DNA from: Sepiola atlantica
Lineage: Eukaryota; Mollusca; Cephalopoda; Sepiida; Sepiolidae
Length of the DNA stretch: 64,000 nt
NCBI GenBank assembly: GCA_963556195.1
Contig: OY744529.1
Location: forward strand, 61,737,580 to 61,801,579
Direction: 5' to 3'
Part shown: positions 52,067-55,689 of the stretch, piece after piece
How the letters are laid out: every line of letters begins with the position of its first letter
Numbering within the stretch: the first letter of the stretch is position 1
Position numbers and translations under genes: made by a program
The notes under the pieces: generated by a model
What the model saw: the letters and a program-made list of their open reading frames with translations, nothing else
Databases searched by the model: none
Told to the model about the DNA's origin: nothing

Positions 52067-55000
52067 ATGGGACAATAAAATTCCAAATGAATCTATTATA
52101 AAATGTAAAAAAAAATAAATACAAATTAGGCATACAAATAGCTATGTTTGGGTCTTTGCTCTCTACTATATATACAGTATTTCAAAAGACTTTTGTATTA
52201 TTGAGTTACATAACAGTGAGCCATTTTAATGGTAATATAGGTGTAATAAATGAAAAAAACTTTCGCATTTATTCATTTAGATTATATATAAGTATTTTAT
52301 TTTTTTAAATATCATTGTATAAATTTTTACTAATGAGTCACCACTTATCAAGGCCAAAAGCCACAAGGATAAGAATTAATGTGATGGATGGATTGCCAGT
52401 TTAATGATGAAGAATATGATAAGTGGATTAAAAATGATTAATGGAATGAACACAGTTTGATTACTTATAGGGACGGTTTATAACAAGTAATTGCAGGGAT
52501 ATAAGTTCTCCGCTTTTTAAAAAAAATCTATTAAAAGCAGATTTCCGCTTAAAATCACTAGAGCACCCTATGGATGTGAGTTCTCTGGTTTTTGATTTAA
52601 ATCCACTTTTTTTTTTTTTTAAATAAGAAAAAGCTGATTTCTGCTAAATCGCTAGAGCCATACCTCCTTATTTTTTTTGTTTATATTTAACTGGATTTTG
52701 TTTCTCTTTCTGTCTCTCTCACTTTATTTTTCCTTGTTTTCCTTGTTTTTTTTTCTTTTTTCTCTCTCCATCTTGCCTTGCCTTGTCTTTACTTTTCCCC
52801 TCTTACAACTTTGAAACTTGAAAATGTTACTTTTGCCATGAAGGCTAAGCTTTCAAACGATTCATGATGGGGTTAGGGGCGTTAGAGGATCTTGTTTCAT
52901 CAAAGAATGACTTCCGGTCTCCTTCCCCTCACATGCGCACTGAAACTGATTGGAGTTGTTTCGGAAAACTAAGCCCCCCAAAAAAATAATTTAAAAAATT
53001 GACCTGTCAGCGCAATTAATCTACTTTTTTTTCAGTTATAAGTATTTATAAATTTGGTGACAGTAAAAACTGCAAATTTATTGTAATAAGACTTTAGAAA
53101 ATATCTGAATGATGTCCTCAAAAAGTCCAAAATAAAACATTAAAAAACATCTAAACCTTTTAATGGAGTTCAAATACAAGATTCCTGCATTTATATTTGA
53201 ATATTGATTCTTGATGTTTTTCTGAATATATGAATGTTCTCCAATTGGAAATTTAAGTGCTAGATTACAAATTTAACTTTTAAATATTTTGTAAAGAAAT
53301 ACAATTTCATTTTGGTTGTATTTATGTGTTGATAAACACTAGTCACGAATAAACTCTAATATTTTTTTTCACTTTCACGATCTTTATTTGCTGGTGCTAA
53401 GCGTCCGTGTCACATATAGTGTGTTTATTTGTTATACTATTTTGTTTGCGACATTTAAGGAGGAGTCTTTTTTTTTTTTTTTTCTAGAAATGCTTAGGTT
53501 GTTGGTGGAGTGGGTCTGATGATTTAAAATCAGAAATCTACAATGAAACCAGTTCACCAATGATGATCAACTTTGAAGCATTTACAAGATGTATTTTATG
53601 ATATATTTTATGTAAATTTCTTTACGTTAACACAAAGGTTTATATTATAGCTTAATAGTGTACGACTAGAGCTCTTAATTTAATATCATGTAAACATTAG
53701 TTATTCAGAGAAACATTCTATTTTTCCTTCGAAAACACTTTTATTTCCAAACAATTCTTTCTGCTCCTTTAAAGAATATATATTTTCATGATATACAAAA
53801 TACCACTGATATTCGTGAGGAGGCTTCACTAGTGCATGAAAAAATATATATTTATATTGTGAATATAAATTATTAATTTTGAAATTTTATAGATAGAAGA
53901 TAGAAGATAGAAAAAAAAATAGAAATATATCCACATAGATTTGGTTCAAAAGAGCTGATTCATGGAACAAAGAAATACCAAGGAAATGTGTTAAAGGGAG
54001 CTAACATTAATTTCTATCAAGATGTTATGCTCTGGAAAGTGGACAGATCTATCCTGACGGAGACCTTAAATATCAAAAGTGGAATTGCTGAAACGATTTT
54101 CATTGGCTGAGGCTGAACATCCATGTCACATATCATGTTTTTCTGTCAGACCATTTAGTTTGCAATGTTTAATATTTTCCTCTTCTCCTTTTTCTCCATC
54201 AATTATTTACATCATTCAATTTTCTCACCACTTCATGAGGGTTGAGAACATGTATTGCATAGAGAGAAATAATATGAGAATGATACGATGGATGTGTAAT
54301 GTGAGTCTTAAAGACAGGATTAGATCGAATTGTTATCTCCCTTTGCATTAAGAGTTCTGTTCCTTTGTGATAAGTTCATAGAGTAATCTTCCTTGCTTTT
54401 TGTTGTTGGTTATTAATTGTGTCCATGACTGGATTGATGTGACAAGTAAACCTTAGAGAAAAATTAAATCTGGACAGTATAGGGAGATGTGTGCAGAACA
54501 GACTTTGTTTGTATGGTCACATTGAAAGAATGGATGAGAGTTCTTGGGTTAGATGTAGAACAGTCGAAGTAGCATGTTCAGTTCACAGGGGAAGGCAAAG
54601 GAAAACATGGGAGAAGTGATAAGAATGGAATTGAGTGGATAAATAAAGTCATGGCCAGAAATAGGTTAGTTTGGAAGTCAATTTCTAAAAGCCGTTTAAC
54701 ACATGCCAGCATGTAAAATGGATGTTAAACCGAATATGACGAAATATAATGATAGACATTTTAGGATTCAATAAACGAAACATATGCTTTCTTACTGTAA
54801 CCATGACTAGGATCGGCCTATGAAGTGTGGGGCTCAATTCGAAATATGTTAGCGAGGCCCTCTACCCTATTGAGATGAGATATCATACTTTATGCTTCAT
54901 GCAGTATGCCAGTTTCAAATCGCTGAGGGCTTGAGGCTCCAACATTAGTTCCAATGATCTACTAAAAACTAAAAGTCCATATGAAACGTTTTAATGTTTG

Positions 55001-55570
55001 ATTACAAATTAAGATAATTTGGATTATTTGGAATAATCAGACTACTGTTCTCATTTTCTGATGTTATTCTCACAACGTTTTGGCTGATGTAACCTCTGAC
55101 CTTCTTCAGGTGCATCTTTTCGGACTCAAGAATCTGTACGGAATTCTGAACATAGACACGTGGCACAAAAAAGTGGGAAGTAAAAATCAGTTCTAAGTGA
55201 CAGTCTTTTGGAAGTTTAAAGGTTCAATCCTGAGTACGGGCGGTACTAAGAATATAATTAAGAATTACTTGAAAAAGTGGCAACAAGTAACAAACAACAT
55301 TCTCAGTTTTAGTCGTGTAATAGATAATTACAAAGTATTTCTTTTATTGTGTTTATAACATTTTGAAATGTTTTCTTGCAGTTGTCAACCAGTGATTTGC
55401 CGTTGCTACCACACCTCAACAAACCGTTGAAGACGTTGTTTGCCGAGGAATATGCTGAAATGGAAGAGAAAATCCTAAAACGAACTCTGCGCAAACAATT
55501 ACAAGAGGCCGATAATTCATCGCAGGAGTCCAACTTTTCAAAACAAACAGCTTTCTCTTCCACCTCCTGA
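5934..55570 (+). CDS. ELAC2: ELAC2, zinc phosphodiesterase / long-form tRNase Z (15 exons, 5' part outside window)
   Basis: Endonuclease that cuts the 3' trailer from nuclear and mitochondrial tRNA precursors before CCA addition (family knowledge). Exons: 5934-5998, 7605-7663, 9775-9835, 10848-10899, 13561-13723, 17181-17444, 24143-24261, 25708-25807, 34179-34320, 35488-35636, 38545-38635, 43328-43448, 46915-46993, 51606-51750, 55382-55570. Every junction is AG/GT and the phases join without a gap, giving 598 residues and a TGA stop. I see the [14 protein letters not shown] loop, LLDCGEGT, the zinc motif [29 protein letters not shown] and LNHFSQRY, so the catalytic half looks functional. The first exon aligns with about residue 205 of the roughly 826-residue human protein, so the N-terminal pseudo-catalytic part starts upstream of position 1. 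AATAAA lies 77 bases after the stop. Introns are filled with transposons. Confidence 0.95.
6193..6290 (+). repeat. tRNA-derived SINE-like fragment
   Basis: A-box-like TGGTGTTATGGTTTCAGATGC at 6198 and B-box-like GGGTTCAAGTTCC at 6239-6251, spaced as in a tRNA promoter. No tRNA cloverleaf is evident, so a SINE remnant rather than a tRNA gene. Confidence 0.5.
6540..6870 (+). repeat. 3' end of a CR1/Jockey-like LINE
   Basis: 6564-6746 encodes the C-terminal signature [28 protein letters not shown], typical of the end of Jockey/CR1-type ORF2. The noncoding tail follows (CATTAACCCTTATTCTTAAG..GGCTTTTAGCC...ACTCATTAATAAAA). Related tails occur at 38340-38430 (+), 52325-52410 (-) and 8310-8370 (-). 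Confidence 0.65.
7605..7663 (+). CDS. ELAC2: ELAC2 exon B
   Basis: Acceptor TTTTTGGCAG, donor GTAAGTA. Encodes [20 protein letters not shown], the linker helix corresponding to human 'KAKEMGLPVG'. Ends with two bases of a valine codon. Confidence 0.87.
7774..7915. repeat. Intronic hairpin inverted repeat, ~67-bp arms
   Basis: Arm 7774-7839 and arm 7848-7915 are near-perfect reverse complements with an 8-base loop. Both arms contain CTTTATTTCAA..ACTTCC.CGG and GATTGATTTGAAGA. Lies inside the ELAC2 intron between exons B and C. Confidence 0.9.
7960..8030. repeat. (TA)n microsatellite
   Basis: Two TA runs separated by TTATTTTCATT. Confidence 0.9.
8310..8370 (-). repeat. LINE 3' tail fragment
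   Basis: Reverse complement reads AATCCTCAAGTGGCTGTTGTGCCTTGATAAGCAGTGATGCATTAG, a diverged copy of the tail at 6790-6865. Confidence 0.5.
8391..8605 (+). repeat. tRNA-derived SINE, copy 1
   Basis: A-box region TTGGCATAATAAGAGTGTTAAG, B-box GGTTCAATCCTC at 8432. Its body shares GGAGTAATTC..., ACACCTCGGGGTAGTAGC, AAAAAGAGAGCCTTCAG..CGCTCTCGACTATGGTC with 25924-26195. Confidence 0.75.
8700..8810 (-). repeat. tRNA-derived SINE-like fragment
   Basis: On the minus strand A-box-like TGGCTTTGTGGATTAAGCG (about 8783-8802) and B-box GGGTTCGAATCTC (8740-8752). The B-box is a near-perfect match to consensus. No cloverleaf. Confidence 0.6.
9270..9620. repeat. Dispersed repeat with 'tactagctgtacctactc..cattgcccgg' head
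   Basis: Head at 9285-9315 resembles 34350-34378, 59495-59530 and 63280-63310. The stretch at 9540-9615, on the minus strand, reads GTCCCAGGATGGGTAAAATTTATTCCTCAAACAGAACAGTTTTGCACCATTTTTATGTCCC and matches 38760-38822 on the plus strand. Confidence 0.6.
9775..9835 (+). CDS. ELAC2: ELAC2 exon C
   Basis: Acceptor CCCAACAG, donor GTACGT. Encodes [20 protein letters not shown], matching the human 'APIIAAVKDGKSITHEG' segment. Completes the split valine codon from the previous exon. Confidence 0.87.
9836..10847. other. ELAC2 intron C-D: poly-C tracts and repeat remnants
   Basis: Poly-C runs at about 9886-9900 and 9960-9972 with CA repeats. GTCTGACTTTGAAAATCTGACAAGATAACTTTATATGTT at 10770 is shared with 59775 and 62910, marking a dispersed family. 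Confidence 0.6.
10848..10899 (+). CDS. ELAC2: ELAC2 exon D
   Basis: Short 52-base exon between TCTGTAG and GTAAGT. Encodes [16 protein letters not shown] and one base of the next codon. Phase fits both neighbours. This stretch is weakly conserved, so the call rests mainly on splice sites and frame. Confidence 0.8.
10900..11985. other. ELAC2 intron D-E, left part: unclassified repeat-like sequence
   Basis: GC content rises between 11330 and 11900 compared with its surroundings, and several short stop-bounded frames look like decayed repeat. No domain recognised. Confidence 0.35.
11992..12360 (+). mobile_element. Remnant of a Tc1/mariner-superfamily transposon
   Basis: Begins CAGGGTGACC, the same terminal sequence as the element at 14991. 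At 12307-12360 a broken frame reads [16 protein letters not shown], the end of a (S/P)HSPDLxPxDFxLWGYLKD transposase motif. The matching right terminal repeat was not found, so limits are provisional. Confidence 0.5.
12425..13080 (+). repeat. Dispersed repeat 'V', copy 1
   Basis: Shares GGGAGTGTG...GACGTCT..GAAAGGG...CATCCTG.CA, then CATCATTAATTCTCTC..GAGAATTAAT...CTAG..GG.CGTT, and CAGCC.TCAACGG...GTTAAC with 40020-40640. Looks like the noncoding part of a longer element; class unknown. Confidence 0.6.
13100..13215. repeat. Dispersed repeat 'W' fragment
   Basis: CTACGTATTTACCTCTGAG..., then GGGGAACCCTAGCTCCCACAAAAGGGTCACT matches the layout of 63745-63835. Confidence 0.5.
13561..13723 (+). 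CDS. ELAC2: ELAC2 exon E
   Basis: Acceptor CTGTCTGCAG, donor ATG|gtaaaa. Encodes [14 protein letters not shown] and later [19 protein letters not shown], which matches the human VVHMAPASV...YQQWM stretch. Donor +3 to +6 is weak (AAAA). Confidence 0.92.
13820..14400 (+). repeat. Dispersed repeat 'Y', copy 2
   Basis: Pyrimidine-rich. Shares CTGATTTCTGCCGAATTGCTG, CTCCATCTCGTTGCTTTGCCTC, ATACTTCAAACGATTCACGATG, CATCAAAGAATGATTTCCTGTC and TGTAGATTAACAACCC with the copies at 4060 and 52500. Confidence 0.75.
14991..16355 (-). mobile_element. Tc1/mariner-superfamily DNA transposon, 1365 bp, defective
   Basis: Terminal inverted repeats: CAGGGTGACCCAAAAAAAACGGGCCCC at the left and the matching GGGGCCCG(T)nAGTCACCCTG at the right. 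The right flank is TA; the left flank is GA, probably a decayed TA duplication. Transposase fragments on the minus strand fill most of the interior. Sits in the ELAC2 intron between exons E and F. Confidence 0.9.
15140..16263 (-). pseudogene. Transposase pseudogene with DUF4817-like helix-turn-helix
   Basis: Starts [20 protein letters not shown] at 16263 with a helix-turn-helix ([18 protein letters not shown]), then frame changes near 15900 and 15630. DDE landmarks are [11 protein letters not shown] (first Asp kept, about 15750), FQQHGASSH (second Asp of QxDGA replaced by His, about 15475) and HSPNLSP near 15355, where a further frameshift splits the third-residue region. Inactive. Confidence 0.85.
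16356..17180. other. Noncoding intron sequence with a 29-bp tandem duplication
   Basis: GCTAGATTGCGAAGTTGATTTTGTACAA occurs twice in a row at about 16859-16917. The rest is AT-rich and unremarkable up to the polypyrimidine tract before 17181. Confidence 0.6.
17181..17444 (+). CDS. ELAC2: ELAC2 exon F
   Basis: Preceded by a long polypyrimidine tract ending TTTAG; donor GTCAGT. Encodes [13 protein letters not shown], then HKIQTQLNL-like [21 protein letters not shown], a charged insert, and [13 protein letters not shown] (human LKYQLRPRREWQR). At 264 bases it is the longest exon of this gene. Confidence 0.93.
17625..17720 (-). repeat. tRNA-derived SINE-like fragment
   Basis: Minus strand A-box-like TTTGGCATAATGTTTAAGTGTTC and B-box-like GGGTTCAATCTTC. 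Closest in form to the head of the SINE at 25924. Confidence 0.55.
17721..18489. other. AT-rich intron sequence
   Basis: No gene, repeat boundary or domain recognised. Confidence 0.4.
18490..18600 (-). repeat. Fragment matching 40850-40945 in the opposite orientation
   Basis: The reverse complement reads CAATCATCTAGAGATGGTGTCTCAATAAAAACG.GGGCCCCATCACCTCACT and matches the plus strand at 40878-40935 with few changes. Confidence 0.75.
19037..19486 (+). pseudogene. R4-type ORF, N-terminal part
   Basis: Reads [18 protein letters not shown], then a Lys-rich helical segment. It ends at TAA 19484-19486. The stop is in the same frame as the long ORF at 19610 and sequence between them ([16 protein letters not shown]) continues the protein, so this is one nonsense change. 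A further in-frame TAA at 19034 interrupts the upstream part. Confidence 0.8.
19487..21724 (+). pseudogene. R4-type reverse transcriptase and zinc finger
   Basis: Open from 19487; first Met at 19610 gives 704 residues. Counting from that Met: fingers [14 protein letters not shown] near 81, motif [13 protein letters not shown] near 151, motif [15 protein letters not shown] near 216, catalytic [10 protein letters not shown] near 261. [18 protein letters not shown] (CX2CX8HX4C) lies near 590, followed by endonuclease start KPDIVIW near 676. All RT catalytic aspartates are present. The final residues after 21680 are out of frame because of a length change in an AGAGAGAG run. Confidence 0.9.
21680..21966 (+). 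pseudogene. R4-type endonuclease C-terminus, shifted frame
   Basis: Continues the restriction-like endonuclease: [47 protein letters not shown], ending [12 protein letters not shown]. The D/E and K expected after the PD are in this frame, so the nuclease is split by the frameshift near 21665-21680. Confidence 0.85.
22261..22710. repeat. 55-bp tandem minisatellite, 8 copies
   Basis: Unit starts TCAACAAAGCAATTAATGAA and ends GGAAAATCAATAATCRA. Copies start at 22261, 22316, 22371, 22426, 22481, 22536, 22591 and 22646, and a ninth breaks off at 22701. Copies are nearly identical. Each contains the perfect palindrome CTGCATGCAG. The variable base at the unit junction (ATCGATC or ATCAATC) runs G A A G A A A G. 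Confidence 0.97.
22711..24142. other. Intron sequence, no gene recognised
   Basis: 23330-23640 is less AT-rich and may be an old repeat; no domain or terminal repeat was recognised. The rest is plain AT-rich sequence. Confidence 0.4.
24143..24261 (+). CDS. ELAC2: ELAC2 exon G
   Basis: Acceptor TCTTTGCCAG, donor GTTTGT. Encodes [20 protein letters not shown] and [19 protein letters not shown], the helix before the catalytic domain. The 6.7-kb intron before it carries the R4-type element and the minisatellite. Confidence 0.9.
24670..24970 (+). repeat. Fragment related to dispersed repeat 'V'
   Basis: Shares CCCACACTGTGTCTAAGATCC with 40165-40190 and lies in a locally GC-richer block. Boundaries uncertain. 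Confidence 0.4.
24971..25707. other. AT-rich intron sequence
   Basis: No gene or repeat recognised before the acceptor of ELAC2 exon H. Confidence 0.4.
25708..25807 (+). CDS. ELAC2: ELAC2 exon H (start of catalytic metallo-hydrolase domain)
   Basis: Acceptor CTTCCAG, donor GTAAGT. Encodes [20 protein letters not shown], the first loop of the active beta-lactamase fold and the PxKxRN signature of tRNase Z. Followed by the longest intron (8.4 kb), which holds the nested LINEs. Confidence 0.95.
25924..26195 (+). repeat. tRNA-derived SINE, copy 2
   Basis: A-box TTTGGCATAATAGTTAGAATATTTG, B-box AGTTCAATCGTC, then a body matching the copy at 8391 (GGAGTAATCC, TTCGATGTAGTAGCCAAT, AAAAGAGAGCCTTTGGTCGC). 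Ends just before the target site of the LINE at 26227. Confidence 0.8.
26946..28349 (+). pseudogene. LINE ORF1 (gag-like, zinc knuckles), frameshifted
   Basis: Three overlapping open segments: 26946-27149, 27127-28011 and 27993-28349. The middle one has an RNA-binding-like N-terminus and two knuckles, [14 protein letters not shown] (CX2CX4HX4C) and [16 protein letters not shown], plus a third, [13 protein letters not shown], lacking its last Cys. The last segment is a Lys/Gln/Thr-rich basic tail. Two frameshifts, near 27140 and 28000, break what was probably one protein. Confidence 0.85.
28407..28720 (+). pseudogene. LINE ORF2 start: APE endonuclease, 5' part
   Basis: Decayed frame beginning near ILQWNIRG (endonuclease first motif, about 28416) and reaching KEITFCSLY at 28720, where the nested LINE interrupts it. 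Confidence 0.65.
28765..29601 (-). pseudogene. Nested LINE: RT thumb, C-terminal domain and zinc finger
   Basis: Open frame with [51 protein letters not shown] and, at the end, [21 protein letters not shown] (CX2C...HX3H, C2H2 type). This is the standard C-terminus of a widespread animal endonuclease/RT LINE group. A stop between about 29602 and 29640 separates it from the palm. Confidence 0.85.
29640..30321 (-). pseudogene. Nested LINE: RT fingers and palm, frame-broken
   Basis: Pieces in different frames: [19 protein letters not shown] (about 30290), [20 protein letters not shown] (motif B, about 29910), and [20 protein letters not shown] with the catalytic YADD at about 29715-29727. At least two frameshifts. 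Confidence 0.8.
30331..33180 (+). pseudogene. LINE ORF2 continuation: endonuclease, reverse transcriptase, RNase H
   Basis: After the nested insertion: [15 protein letters not shown] (endonuclease, about 30390), then 30501-31139 (endonuclease end and linker: [24 protein letters not shown]). RT follows with [14 protein letters not shown] (about 31900) and catalytic YVDDLFICY (about 32000), the thumb to 32560, then RNase [16 protein letters not shown] (about 32650), [15 protein letters not shown] and [15 protein letters not shown] (about 32940). Frameshifts near 31140, 31260, 31600, 32560 and 32860. Confidence 0.88.
33519..34178. other. AT-rich intron sequence after the LINE
   Basis: Nothing recognised. 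CAAGGGAGATAAT-type short words occur, which recur in several places in the window. Confidence 0.4.
34179..34320 (+). CDS. ELAC2: ELAC2 exon I (zinc-binding HxHADHH)
   Basis: Acceptor TTTTCAG, donor ATG|gttagt. Encodes [20 protein letters not shown] and ends in [13 protein letters not shown]. The H, H, D and H of the zinc motif are all present. The glycine and leucine that usually follow (HHxGL) come from the next exon. Confidence 0.96.
34345..34580 (+). repeat. Dispersed repeat with 'agctgtccctatccggcgttgcccggg' head
   Basis: Best-preserved copy of the head motif that also occurs at about 9285, 59495 and 63285. It lies 30 bases after ELAC2 exon I, in the intron. Confidence 0.6.
34580..34845 (+). 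repeat. ~265-bp dispersed repeat, plus-strand copy
   Basis: AAAATCAGGGAATTATCCAATCTTAATGAAAT..., CTTATAGATTTTTTAAAGTAACTTAAATTACTT..CCCCCTCCATTT.AAGGACG, CCACCTTTACAAAGAGATAACACCCTGAAAGTGCATATGAAAA. The same sequence is present as the reverse complement at 49985-50245. Confidence 0.85.
34792..34998. repeat. Inverted repeat, ~50-bp arms
   Basis: Arm 34792-34845 (CTTTACAAAGAGATAACACC...) and arm 34938-34998 (...GGGTGTTATCTCTTCGTAAAG) are reverse complements with about 90 bases between. GTGTGACCCCGTCTTCAAAT follows at 35001 and is repeated at 35335. Confidence 0.75.
35488..35636 (+). CDS. ELAC2: ELAC2 exon J
   Basis: Acceptor TTTGTTAG, donor GTAAGT. Encodes [13 protein letters not shown], then [19 protein letters not shown], matching human 'PLLVVAPNQLKAWLQQY'. 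Ends with two bases of a histidine codon. Confidence 0.93.
35954..36740 (-). pseudogene. CR1/Jockey-like LINE reverse transcriptase fragments
   Basis: 36371-36738 on the minus strand gives [20 protein letters not shown] and [20 protein letters not shown] (RT fingers) and [20 protein letters not shown]. 35954-36238 gives [20 protein letters not shown] and [20 protein letters not shown], the C-terminal region. The palm with YxDD is missing between them, so this copy has an internal deletion. Confidence 0.8.
37072..37150. repeat. (TC)n microsatellite, ~39 units
   Basis: Uninterrupted CT dinucleotides for about 79 bases. Confidence 0.97.
37151..38544. other. Intron sequence with a LINE 3' tail fragment
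   Basis: (TA) run at 37465-37485. 38340-38430 matches the LINE tail at 6780-6865 (CAGTCAATCTATTCATCTCATTAACGCTTATCCTCAAG). Nothing else recognised. Confidence 0.55.
38545..38635 (+). CDS. ELAC2: ELAC2 exon K
   Basis: Acceptor TTCGACAG, donor GTAAGT. Encodes [20 protein letters not shown] then [10 protein letters not shown], a variable region between the catalytic strands. Phases fit exons J and L. Confidence 0.85.
38680..38745 (+). repeat. Repeat tail with CATCAT triplets and 'gcatgctggcatgtgttg' core
   Basis: CATCATCATAATCATCATATTCGTTTAACGTCTGTTTTGCATGCTGGCATGTGTTG. The same core occurs at 60680-60745 (+) and in reverse at 54690-54740. Confidence 0.75.
38750..39055 (+). repeat. Dispersed repeat, 'gtcccaggacgggtaaaatgaattcatcaaacagaacaattt' family
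   Basis: Matches the reverse complement of 9540-9615. Immediately followed by repeat X. Confidence 0.6.
39055..39225 (+). repeat. Dispersed repeat 'X', copy 2
   Basis: CATCCCCTTGTTATTCCCCTTGCATAAAACTAAATATAGCCCAAATTACC..., TAGTAGCTGTGTTCCAAAAGTCATAATGA, AGGAGTGAATTCTGTACATACAAATATATAAACATA. Same order as copies 1 and 3. Confidence 0.8.
39310..39343. repeat. (TA)n microsatellite
   Basis: Uninterrupted TA run of about 30 bases. Confidence 0.9.
39560..39870 (+). repeat. Copy of the 5'UTR of the I-type LINE
   Basis: GGGCTAGACGGGAGGTCAGAGAGC..GATTCAACG...GCTGGTCACGAC and GGTGGTGGCTGAGGGTCAATCG match 26545-26740 in the LINE 5'UTR. The body of the LINE does not follow. Confidence 0.65.
40020..41035 (+). 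repeat. Dispersed repeat 'V', copy 2
   Basis: Matches 12425-13080 in blocks (see that entry). 40850-40945 is also found inverted at 18490-18600. A 131-codon open frame at 40639-41034 lies within it but crosses the repeat blocks and shows no recognised domain, so it is not called as a gene. Confidence 0.6.
41036..43327. other. Intron sequence with poly-T and poly-G tracts
   Basis: Poly-G runs at about 42794-42810 and 43013-43029; long poly-T at about 42855-42877. 42000-42400 has a GC-richer block with a duplicated phrase (GTGCACACTGGATGACATCATCCATTAGAAC / GTGCACAGTGGATGACATCAC). No gene seen. Confidence 0.5.
43328..43448 (+). CDS. ELAC2: ELAC2 exon L (HCKNAFG and SGDTMP motifs)
   Basis: Acceptor ATTTCAG, donor GTATGT. 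Encodes [20 protein letters not shown] then [20 protein letters not shown]. The histidine and the aspartate of SGDT are metal ligands in this family and both are present. Confidence 0.96.
43449..44289. other. AT-rich intron sequence
   Basis: Dominated by A and T runs. CATCTATACTAATATTATAAGTATG at 44150 resembles the start of many MITE/Helitron-type repeats, but no boundary was found. Confidence 0.4.
44290..46258 (-). pseudogene. CR1/Jockey-like LINE remnant (endonuclease to RT)
   Basis: Minus strand: endonuclease [20 protein letters not shown] and QIYVFGILM...[15 protein letters not shown] (45932-46258); RT fingers and motif [21 protein letters not shown] and [17 protein letters not shown] (44731-44925); [20 protein letters not shown] (44583-44774); FADDTTLYS as motif C near 44510; C-terminal words to 44290. 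Many stops and frameshifts. Distinct from the I-type and nested LINEs; similar in type to 35954-36740. Confidence 0.85.
46210..46500. repeat. Dispersed repeat 'W', copy
   Basis: GTGACACAAGGTCGG...CAGCACCCTAG..GAACACTCTGG and CATCAGAACAAATACTACACTTTG.TCTC.GCCAAAAGG match 63772-63930. It adjoins the 5' side of the minus-strand LINE, so it could be that LINE's 5'UTR. Confidence 0.6.
46612..46690 (+). repeat. Possible SINE head
   Basis: A-box-like CCTGGCATAGCGGTTAAATAAC at 46617, weak B-box AATTCAATCGTC at 46665. Confidence 0.4.
46915..46993 (+). CDS. ELAC2: ELAC2 exon M (HEATxEDxLEEEA motif)
   Basis: Acceptor TTTCTTAAAG, donor GTTTGT. Encodes [20 protein letters not shown] and IKTHR, closely matching the human [21 protein letters not shown] stretch. 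Confidence 0.95.
46994..47533. other. AT-rich intron sequence
   Basis: No gene or repeat boundary recognised between ELAC2 exon M and the mariner element. Confidence 0.4.
47534..48760 (+). mobile_element. mariner DNA transposon, ~1.23 kb, decayed
   Basis: Ends are inverted repeats: CATTACTCAATAAGTC at the left and GACTTATTGAGTGATG at the right, 14 of 16 or better. Interior carries broken mariner transposase. Target TA duplication is not clear. Confidence 0.85.
47740..48680 (+). pseudogene. mariner transposase pseudogene
   Basis: Pieces in several frames: [18 protein letters not shown] with A in place of the first catalytic Asp (about 48165), [33 protein letters not shown] (about 48315), [16 protein letters not shown], and remnants of the HxDNAPxH and HPPYSxDLAPSDY boxes (48440-48550). 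Numerous stops and shifts. Similar in layout to DD34D mariners. Confidence 0.85.
48761..49984. other. AT-rich intron sequence
   Basis: Nothing recognised. Poly-T runs at about 49092 and 49746. Confidence 0.4.
49985..50245 (-). repeat. ~265-bp dispersed repeat, minus-strand copy
   Basis: Reverse complement of the repeat at 34580-34845: CATATGCACCTTCAGGGTGTTATCTCTTTGTAAAGGTGGTCA..., CGTCCTTGAAATGGAGGGGGAAAGTAATTTAAG, TTTCATTAAGATCAGATAATTC. Confidence 0.85.
50800..51310 (-). pseudogene. LINE C-terminal fragment ('[12 protein letters not shown] ... [10 protein letters not shown]' type)
   Basis: Minus strand from about 51215: [20 protein letters not shown] words, [20 protein letters not shown] and NKDLGRE (51033 downwards). 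The same protein block occurs in plus orientation at 54240-54740 and as antisense at 60700-61150. Confidence 0.65.
51606..51750 (+). CDS. ELAC2: ELAC2 exon N (LNHFSQRY motif)
   Basis: Acceptor CTATTTTTAG, donor GTAAGT. Encodes [20 protein letters not shown] and [20 protein letters not shown]. The histidine in LNHFSQRY is the last metal ligand of the tRNase Z family. Ends in a complete codon. Confidence 0.96.
51751..52320. other. AT-rich intron sequence with (TA)n
   Basis: (TA) run at 52036-52061. Nothing else recognised. Confidence 0.5.
52325..52410 (-). repeat. LINE 3' tail fragment
   Basis: Reverse complement CACATTAATTCTTATCCTTGTGGCTTTTGGCCTTGATAAGTGGTGACTCATTAGTAAA matches 6800-6865. 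Confidence 0.7.
52500..52960 (+). repeat. Dispersed repeat 'Y', copy 3
   Basis: GAGTTCTC..., AAAGCTGATTTCTGCTAAATCGCTAGAGCC, TCTCTCCATCTTGCCTTGCCTTGTC, AAAATGTTACTTTTGCCATGA, TTCAAACGATTCATGATG, CATCAAAGAATGACTTCCGGTCTCC. Same order as copies 1 and 2. Confidence 0.8.
52961..54235. other. AT-rich intron sequence
   Basis: Nothing recognised apart from poly-T at 53468-53484. Confidence 0.4.
54236..54750 (+). pseudogene. LINE C-terminal fragment with 3' tail, itself interrupted
   Basis: [20 protein letters not shown] at 54260-54330, then about 120 bases of foreign sequence, then [27 protein letters not shown] and a [12 protein letters not shown] block to 54620. Tail TTTAACACATGCCAGCATGTAAAATGGATGTTAAACC at 54695-54735. 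Confidence 0.7.
54790..55200. repeat. Possible Penelope-like or other element tail
   Basis: CACAACGTTTTGGCTGATGTAACCTCTGACCTTCTTCAGGTGCATC at 55072-55117 resembles the conserved end motif I associate with Penelope-like repeats. No coding part seen. Confidence 0.35.
55382..55570 (+). CDS. ELAC2: ELAC2 last exon and stop
   Basis: Acceptor CTTGCAG. Encodes [20 protein letters not shown], the human 'IPPLKALFAGDIEEMEE' region, then a basic helix and a Ser-rich tail ending FSSTS and TGA at 55568-55570. The tail is shorter than in human ELAC2. Confidence 0.93.
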   Translation: MSTSDLPLLPHLNKPLKTLFAEEYAEMEEKILKRTLRKQLQEADNSSQESNFSKQTAFSSTS

Positions 55571-55646
55571 AACCATTAGACATTTTTATTTATTTTTAAT
55601 CATCTTAGAAAAAAAAAAAATACCCATTTTCTTTGTTTTTTGTTTT

Positions 55647-55652
55647 AATAAA
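55647..55652 (+). terminator. Polyadenylation signal for ELAC2
   Basis: Canonical AATAAA 77 bases after the stop codon, followed by a T-rich stretch. It predicts a short 3'UTR of about 100 bases, ending before the dispersed repeat at 55690. Confidence 0.7.
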
Positions 55653-55689
55653 TTTTTTCTATTTTATATATTTGTCTTTGTTATCTCTA

